This document shows positions 6,050 to 9,988 of a stretch of 9,988 bases of DNA, one piece after another. The DNA is from Planctomycetota bacterium (GTDB taxonomy: Bacteria > Planctomycetota > UBA1135 > UBA2386), in the NCBI GenBank assembly GCA_003235605.1, contig QJVU01000109.1, positions 1 to 9,988 on the forward strand. Reading direction: 5' to 3'. The notes beneath the pieces are model-generated. The model was not told where the DNA came from and did no database searches. It worked only from the letters and a program-made list of their open reading frames with translations. How positions within the stretch are numbered: position 1 is the stretch's first letter; each line of letters starts with the position of its first letter. A program made the position numbers and the translations under genes.

Positions 6050-7704
6050 GTTCTTCTCCAGTCGAAGCGGGCTGGCTCGGGTTGGCCGTAGCGGGTCAGG
6101 GCGCCCTCCTCGCCGGTGGCATTGGGTCTTGTGAAGATCCAGTTCTGCCAGGCGCTGAGGCGTCCGAAGATCTTGGAGTCGCAGGTCTCGGCGCCGCCGA
6201 AGCGCAGCGACGCCTCCATGCCGGTGAGAGCATCCGGAGAGAGGGAGGCCCGCTCCTCGATGGCGATGCGCACGTCGTCCTCCCAGTCCAGATCGTCGAT
6301 GAGCGCTGTGACGAGGCCCAACTCGTCCGCTTCCTCGGCGGGGACCCGCGGCTGTTCGGTGGCGAGCTTGGTGGCTCGTGAGGGGTCCTTGAGGAACCGG
6401 CTTTGCAGGCGGGTAAGACCATTGGACATGGGCAGGAGGCCGTTCGAGAGCGGGCCGACGGCGACCTCCACCGGGCTCTCGGGATCGTCCAGCACGTAGA
6501 AGCGATCCCCTGCCAGGGCGAGCTCCAGAAAGGCCCCGGCGAAGCAGCTGTCCCGCTCGGCGAGGGCGAACAGGCTGCGTGCGCTCAGCTCGTAGCGGCG
6601 CAGGACCCGGGCAATCTGCAGGATGATCTCGTTGGTCAGCCAGTGGTCCTTGTGTTCGGCGAGGTTCCTCTCCACCGCGAGAAGGGTCTCGATGCCGGAG
6701 CTGCCACCGACGGTCTTGAGCAGGATCAGCCCGTTCCGTTCGTGCTCGAAGCGAAGGTGGAGCAGTGCGTCGTCCAGTTCCCGAAAACACCGTATGGCCC
6801 AGGCACGATCGCCAACCTCGAAGTACTCGTCGGGGTTCCGGGGTTGGCTGCCCTTCGGGGGCTCGAGCACCAGGGTCGCAAGGCGCGTGTCCTGGTCCAC
6901 GGTCAGGGTGACGTGTTCGTAGGCGTAGCGGGTCTTGTTCTCCTCCTCCGAGACCTTGGCGTGGATCGGACCGAGCGTCATGCCACGGGAGGTGTCGCCC
7001 TGCTTGTCCGGAAGGGACTGTGCCAGCTCCTGGCCCCGGGCGGCGACCCTGTCTTGGAACTTGCTCTTGGGGAAGGTGTCATCGATCAGATCCCACTTCT
7101 TGGCACGTCTTCCCTTCACGCCCTCGGCGAGGGTGGAGAACATGTCTGCGTAGTCGCGCCGGACCTTGCGCTTGTCCACGAGGCGGGTGAGACCACCGGT
7201 TCCTGGGAGCACGCCGAGCAGCGACACCTCGGGAAGAGAGACGGCGCTGTTGCCGTCATCGACGAGGTAGATCTCGTCGCAGGCCAGCGCCAGCTCGTAG
7301 CCGCCGCCGGCGCAGGTGCCGTTCAGGGCAGCGACGAACTGGATGCCCGAGTGCTGGCTGGCATCCTCGATGGAGCAGCGGGTCTCGTTGGTGAACTTGC
7401 AGAAGTTGACCTTGAAGGGGTGGCCGGAGGAGCCAAGCATGCCGATGTTGGCGCCGGCACAGAACACCCGTTCCACACCACTGCTGATCTGGACGACCTT
7501 GACCTCAGGGTGCTCGAAGCGGATGCGCTGGATCGCGTCCTGGAGCTCGATGTCCACGGCAAGGTCGTAGGAGTTGAGCTTCAACTCGTAGCCCGGGCGC
7601 AGGGGGTGCTCAGGGTCGACGTTCAGGTCGAGGCGGGCGACCGGGCCGTCGAAGGTGAGGGACCAGTGCTTGTAGCGGTCGGGTTGGGCGTTGAAGTCGA
7701 TCAT
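6046..7704 (-). CDS. boxC: Benzoyl-CoA-dihydrodiol lyase BoxC, 552 aa
   Basis: Takes 2,3-epoxybenzoyl-CoA, adds two waters and cleaves the ring to 3,4-dehydroadipyl-CoA semialdehyde plus formate, in the cytosol. It is a double-crotonase protein. The N-terminal crotonase domain shows FCAGANIGML (81-90), NGTCAGGGYELAL (128-140, oxyanion loop) and SLPEVSLLG (156-164). The second domain (about 255-500) keeps the fold with CFAGAFLELALAGD and VAVGPLSNGLLPMSNGLTRLQ. C102 and E159 align, with a constant offset of nine, with the residues I recall as catalytic in Burkholderia BoxC (Cys111, Glu168). The length fits the family (about 550 aa). It is the first gene of the minus-strand run, expressed from the divergent promoter region shared with boxR. 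The leader is very C-rich and has no Shine-Dalgarno sequence. boxD, which would use the semialdehyde, is not in the window. Confidence 0.96.
   Translation of the reverse strand: MIDFNAQPDRYKHWSLTFDGPVARLDLNVDPEHPLRPGYELKLNSYDLAVDIELQDAIQRIRFEHPEVKVVQISSGVERVFCAGANIGMLGSSGHPFKVNFCKFTNETRCSIEDASQHSGIQFVAALNGTCAGGGYELALACDEIYLVDDGNSAVSLPEVSLLGVLPGTGGLTRLVDKRKVRRDYADMFSTLAEGVKGRRAKKWDLIDDTFPKSKFQDRVAARGQELAQSLPDKQGDTSRGMTLGPIHAKVSEEENKTRYAYEHVTLTVDQDTRLATLVLEPPKGSQPRNPDEYFEVGDRAWAIRCFRELDDALLHLRFEHERNGLILLKTVGGSSGIETLLAVERNLAEHKDHWLTNEIILQIARVLRRYELSARSLFALAERDSCFAGAFLELALAGDRFYVLDDPESPVEVAVGPLSNGLLPMSNGLTRLQSRFLKDPSRATKLATEQPRVPAEEADELGLVTALIDDLDWEDDVRIAIEERASLSPDALTGMEASLRFGGAETCDSKIFGRLSAWQNWIFTRPNATGEEGALTRYGQPEPARFDWRRT
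6056..6059 (-). promoter_or_regulatory. boxB ribosome-binding site inside the end of boxC
   Basis: GGAG on the minus strand, 6 bases before the boxB ATG at 6049, lies within the last codons of boxC (DWRRT). With the ATGA overlap this indicates translational coupling of BoxC and BoxB. It also decides the boxB start, because the open frame otherwise extends to 6790. Confidence 0.75.
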
Positions 7705-7705
7705 C

Positions 7706-7736
7706 GGGAGACGGGGCCGGGGGGTCTGGCGGGGGG
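7706..7736 (+). other. Potential G-quadruplex in the boxC leader (template strand)
   Basis: Four G-runs on the + strand, 7706-7708, 7713-7716, 7719-7724 and 7731-7736, are separated by loops of 4, 2 and 6 bases, which fits the G3+N1-7 quadruplex rule. The + strand is the template for boxC, and the array fills the stretch between the predicted boxC transcription start and its ATG. The mRNA leader is therefore C-rich and offers no Shine-Dalgarno sequence. Formation in vivo is unknown. Confidence 0.45.
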
Positions 7737-7739
7737 CCT

Positions 7740-7768
7740 TCTATAGCTTCGACCAGGGGCGCAGACAA
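7740..7768 (-). promoter_or_regulatory. Predicted sigma70-type promoter of boxC operon
   Basis: On the minus strand, TTGTCT (7768-7763) is followed after exactly 17 bases by TATAGA (7745-7740). Each hexamer matches its consensus at four of six positions. Transcription would start near 7733, giving a leader of about 30 bases before the boxC ATG at 7704. A perfect palindrome abuts the -35 on its upstream side. This is a pattern-based prediction in a non-model organism. Confidence 0.5.
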
Positions 7769-7785
7769 GCATGATAGATCATGCT
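7768..7785. promoter_or_regulatory. Perfect 18-base palindrome, operator candidate
   Basis: AGCATGAT and ATCATGCT are exact inverted repeats separated by AG. The element touches the first base of the predicted boxC -35 box, so a bound protein could repress or activate boxC transcription. The GATCATG half recurs at the boxR start (7825-7831). It does not contain TGCA, so it may be the site of a second regulator rather than BoxR. Confidence 0.6.
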
Positions 7786-7790
7786 CACCC

Positions 7791-7817
7791 TTGATGTCGG
7801 GGGGAATAGTGCATAAT
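7791..7817 (+). promoter_or_regulatory. Possible boxR promoter
   Basis: TTGATG (7791-7796) and CATAAT (7812-7817) on the + strand resemble -35 and -10 boxes, with a short 15-base spacer. The -10 is a good match (five of six). Transcription would then begin around 7824, only about 5 bases before the boxR ATG, implying a nearly leaderless mRNA. The TGCA repeats overlap the -10, which would suit autorepression. Confidence 0.4.
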
Positions 7818-7823
7818 AGTGCA
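7805..7823. promoter_or_regulatory. TGCA-N6-TGCA direct repeat, likely BoxR operator
   Basis: AATAGTGCA occurs twice (7805-7813 and 7815-7823) with one base between, giving a 10-base period and the arrangement TGCA-N6-TGCA (7810-7823). BzdR/BoxR family regulators are described as recognising operators built on TGCA repeats, so this is a natural BoxR site. It lies immediately before the boxR start and about 40 bases upstream of the predicted boxC -35, so it could control both divergent genes. Confidence 0.65.
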
Positions 7824-7828
7824 GGATC

Positions 7829-8587
7829 ATGGTCTCAGAAAGCCCGATGCTCGAGAGCTTGGCCGCCAACATCCGCGGCCTCCGCAAGGACCGCCGCTGG
7901 TCCAGGCGGGAGCTGGCCAGCCGGGCACAGGTCTCGGAGCGGTTCCTTGCCGAGATCGAGGGCGCAAGGGCCAACCCCTCGGTGTTGAAGATCGCGCAGC
8001 TGGCGCGGGCCCTGGGCACGACGCCCGATGTCCTGGTCCGCCAGCGGCCGGCAGCCGGCGGCAACCGCCGGGTGGTGGCGCTCTTGGGGCTGCGAGGGGC
8101 CGGCAAGAGCACGGTGGGCAAGCAGTTGGCGGCTGCCATGGGCCTGCCCTTCGTCGAGCTGGACCAGCGCATCGAGGCGAGCGAGGGTCTGAAGCTGGAG
8201 GAGATGTTCGAACTGCATGGTGAGGCCTACTACCGCCAGGCGGAGCGCCGGGAGTTGGAGCGATTGCTGGCCAGCGGCGACCCCATGGTTCTGGCAGTGG
8301 GCGGCGGGCTGGTGACGGAGCGGGAGACCTTCGATCTTCTGAAGACCCGGGCCCATACGGTGTGGCTCCAGGCGGCGCCCGAAGATCACTGGACCCGGGT
8401 GGTTGCCCAGGGGGATACCCGCCCGATGGCAGATGACGACCAGGCGTTCGTACACCTCTGCGCGATCCTGGCGGAGCGGGAGAAGCTCTACCAGGAAGCG
8501 GAGATCACGGTCAACACGTCGGAGCACGACGTGGAGGAGACCTGTGGCACGCTGGGGCTGCGATTCCGGTTCCTGGCGGCGGGGTAG
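7829..8587 (+). CDS. boxR: BoxR-type regulator: XRE HTH plus shikimate kinase-like domain, 252 aa
   Basis: Transcription factor expected to control the box genes with benzoyl-CoA as effector, as established for BzdR and BoxR of Azoarcus. Residues about 8-70 are an XRE-type helix-turn-helix (LAANIRGLRKDRRWSRRELA, then SERFLAEIEGARANPS). Residues about 82-245 are shikimate-kinase-like: Walker A GLRGAGKS (87-94), D112 in VELDQRIE, GEAYYR (131-136), GGG (158-160) and the lid-type arginine in DTRPM. In this family the kinase fold serves ligand sensing rather than shikimate phosphorylation. The linker between domains is only about 10 residues, shorter than the roughly 40-residue linker I recall for BzdR, and the protein is shorter (252 versus about 300). 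ATG at 7829 follows GCAGG closely; M7 is an alternative start. It is divergent from boxC and ends 9 bases from the convergent vWA gene. Confidence 0.93.
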   Translation: MVSESPMLESLAANIRGLRKDRRWSRRELASRAQVSERFLAEIEGARANPSVLKIAQLARALGTTPDVLVRQRPAAGGNRRVVALLGLRGAGKSTVGKQLAAAMGLPFVELDQRIEASEGLKLEEMFELHGEAYYRQAERRELERLLASGDPMVLAVGGGLVTERETFDLLKTRAHTVWLQAAPEDHWTRVVAQGDTRPMADDDQAFVHLCAILAEREKLYQEAEITVNTSEHDVEETCGTLGLRFRFLAAG

Positions 8588-8596
8588 ATGCCGGCC

Positions 8597-9988
8597 CTAT
8601 CGTCCGGGAGAGCTGCTCTTGGGCAGCTTGTCCTTGATCTCTTCGTACTTCTTGACGCCCTCCGGGAGCACGATTCGGTACTCACCACCGTTCTCTGCGG
8701 CAAGCTTGTGCATGAAGTCGTGGTCGATGTCCTTGGTTCCAAAGGCGATGGTGTGGATCTGCACGCGCTTCAGCGCGTTCCACTTTCGCGCTCCTTCCAC
8801 GATCTTCTCCGGGTCGTCGTCCCCGACCCCTTGCAATGTCGGTTTGCCATCCGTCATCAAGAAGATCTGTTCGAACTGGACGTCGTAAGCTGAGTCGAAG
8901 GAACCTCGCCCGGCGAAGGTGAAGGCCATCTTCACCGCGTCATAGATGTTGGTCGAAGAGTAGGCTGGCAGGCCTTCCAGCCATTTCTGAGCGGCCTTGA
9001 TGTTCTCCGGCGTTGCCGGAACCATCTTCTTCTTGAAGGCCGTGGCGGCGTGGTTGTACCAGATGATGTTGAAGGTCTTGTTGCTGCTCAGTTGTTCGAG
9101 AGCCTGGCTCAACTCGCGCTTGTTGGCTTCGCCACGGCTGTTCTTCTTGTCTTTTGCCGGTACTGGAGTCGGGGTTTCGGGGTTCTGGGGATTCGGAGTC
9201 CACTCAGGGTTGTCCTTGTCCAGGATCATGGAGCCAGAGCAATCGATGATGTAGATGATGCTCTTGCCGTCCTGCGGGATGCCGTAGTAGTAGTTCTTCT
9301 TGTTGTACTCGTCGTGGGCGCTGGGTGTGCCGTTGCCAAGCGGGACCTTGCCCGCGGCATAGTCTGCCCCCTTGTCGGCGAACCATCGCTGCCATGCAGC
9401 GGCGTTGGTGCCATGTTTCTCGCCGGTCAGGATCTCGAGAACCGCAGCGATGCGCTTGCGCGTCAGGCCGTCCTCCCGAGCTACCAACTGAACCAACGGC
9501 CCGATCGATTCGGGAGCTTTCATGTGCTGCAGCGCGAGCGCGGCCTGCTCGCGCACGCCTGCGTCCTCGTTGTGCAACAGCTCGATCAACTTCGGTGTGG
9601 CGGCCTTGGCCTGCTCCTTCAGCATCCCCAGACCGAAGATGAGCGCGGCGATCTCGTCGGGTTTCCTGGCTTGGTCCAGGGCCGTGATCATCGCTGGGAC
9701 CATCTGCGCCCCTTGATTGGCCGCCGCGCGGATGGCTTCGACCTTCAGGGTGAGCCCGTGCTTCTGACTGCCGACGAGGTTCTCCAACAGCCAGGTCAGA
9801 CCGGACGTGTCGGTCATGCTGCCGACGACCACCCGCAGGTGATCCTGCAGTGCTGTCAGGTCTGTGATATTCCGCTGGAGCTGGCTTGGTTGTCGACTGA
9901 TCGTGAGGAAGTGCTGCTGAGCTGCCAGGACATTCGCGGGGTACTTCTTGGTGGGAATGACGCCTTCGCCGCCGGTCATCTTCAGGAG
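8597..9988 (-). CDS. HEAT-repeat / von Willebrand factor A domain protein, 5'-partial
   Basis: The N-terminal half (about residues 60-185 from the first visible Met) has HEAT-like alpha-helical repeats, such as KLIELLHNEDAGVREQAALAL. A vWA domain follows at about 238-440. Its metal-binding MIDAS motif is complete: DCSGSM (246-251), T343 in YSSTN and D377 in LMTDGKPT. Between DCSGSM and the next helix is an unusual insertion (about 255-285) rich in Pro, Asn and Lys. The YYGIPQDGKS run before the MIDAS is shared with vWA proteins I associate with Planctomycetota and Myxococcota. The first Met (9979) has no ribosome-binding site or signal peptide and the frame stays open to the window edge, so the gene very probably continues upstream. 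Function unknown; such proteins mediate protein-protein contacts. Convergent with boxR, with no obvious link to the box pathway. Confidence 0.85.
   Translation of the reverse strand, partial: LLKMTGGEGVIPTKKYPANVLAAQQHFLTISRQPSQLQRNITDLTALQDHLRVVVGSMTDTSGLTWLLENLVGSQKHGLTLKVEAIRAAANQGAQMVPAMITALDQARKPDEIAALIFGLGMLKEQAKAATPKLIELLHNEDAGVREQAALALQHMKAPESIGPLVQLVAREDGLTRKRIAAVLEILTGEKHGTNAAAWQRWFADKGADYAAGKVPLGNGTPSAHDEYNKKNYYYGIPQDGKSIIYIIDCSGSMILDKDNPEWTPNPQNPETPTPVPAKDKKNSRGEANKRELSQALEQLSSNKTFNIIWYNHAATAFKKKMVPATPENIKAAQKWLEGLPAYSSTNIYDAVKMAFTFAGRGSFDSAYDVQFEQIFLMTDGKPTLQGVGDDDPEKIVEGARKWNALKRVQIHTIAFGTKDIDHDFMHKLAAENGGEYRIVLPEGVKKYEEIKDKLPKSSSPGR

Noticed and set aside
6050..6790. N-terminal extension of BoxB by 247 codons
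   Set aside because: The extension is Arg/Pro-rich and lies entirely within boxC in another frame. The ATG at 6049 has a GGAG site and gives exactly the usual BoxB length.
78..7704. Functional link between BoxC formate release and metF one-carbon metabolism
   Set aside because: metF is on the opposite strand, convergent, and separated by a hairpin. MetF does not use formate directly, so proximity is probably chance.
6403..7746. 447-codon open frame on + opposite boxC
   Set aside because: BoxC on the minus strand is a full-length, motif-complete protein. The antisense frame is open because of high GC and codon bias, and its translation resembles no known family.
7829..8587. Annotating the divergent gene as a metabolic shikimate kinase
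   Set aside because: The N-terminal XRE HTH fusion and position next to boxC identify a BoxR/BzdR-type regulator in which the kinase fold senses ligand.
8560..8600. Terminator between convergent boxR and the vWA gene
   Set aside because: Only GCCGGC and imperfect GC-rich pairings were found in the 9-base gap and its flanks, with no T-tract, so no terminator can be supported.
1..9988. tRNA, rRNA, CRISPR array, insertion sequence or phage attachment site
   Set aside because: No clover-leaf, repeat-spacer pattern, transposase or flanking duplications were noticed; the genes are chromosomal metabolic and housekeeping types with no break in style.

Overview
The window is a GC-rich bacterial chromosome segment whose centre is an aerobic 'box' (benzoyl-CoA epoxidation) locus. 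Benzoyl-CoA is an intermediate of aerobic aromatic-acid breakdown; BoxB (diiron epoxidase) and BoxC (dihydrodiol lyase) carry out ring epoxidation and ring opening, and a divergent BoxR-type regulator (XRE helix-turn-helix plus shikimate-kinase-like domain) sits directly upstream. The taxon cannot be fixed from the sequence. The HEAT/von Willebrand A protein at the right end, with a 'YYGIPQDGKS' run before its MIDAS motif, is of a style I associate with Planctomycetota or Myxococcota, which is only a hint.

Layout, left to right: metF on + (78-989); a GC-rich hairpin between convergent genes (1004-1030); then a seven-gene run, all on the minus strand and tightly packed. In transcription order it is boxC (7704-6046), boxB (6049-4628), a NuoE-type thioredoxin-like [2Fe-2S] ferredoxin (4612-4280), a NuoF-like flavoprotein (4255-3029), a secreted DUF2911-like protein (2961-2242), msrB (2235-1819) and tatD (1822-1025). 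The boxC/boxB and msrB/tatD pairs overlap by 4 bases; the largest gap, 67 bases, precedes the DUF2911-like gene. boxR (7829-8587) is divergent from boxC across 124 bases. A minus-strand HEAT/vWA gene (from 8597) runs off the right edge and converges on boxR.

The 124-base boxC-boxR intergenic region is dense with signals: a TGCA-N6-TGCA direct repeat (inside a 9-base repeat with 10-base period) next to the boxR start, a perfect 18-base palindrome abutting a sigma70-like boxC promoter (TTGTCT-N17-TATAGA), and a G-run array able to form a G-quadruplex on the template strand of the boxC leader.

The most interesting point is electron supply. The usual reductase, BoxA (FAD plus two [4Fe-4S]), is not in the window. 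Where a reductase is needed, the operon instead has a stand-alone [2Fe-2S] ferredoxin and a NuoF-like NADH/FMN/[4Fe-4S] flavoprotein directly after boxB. Together they resemble the NADH-input module of complex I, HoxF or NAD-dependent formate dehydrogenase. Two hypotheses follow: the pair passes NADH electrons to BoxB in place of BoxA, or it serves oxidation of the formate released by BoxC. Neither can be proved from the sequence alone. No RNA genes, insertion sequences or CRISPR arrays were seen, and there is no gene-free stretch over 300 bases.
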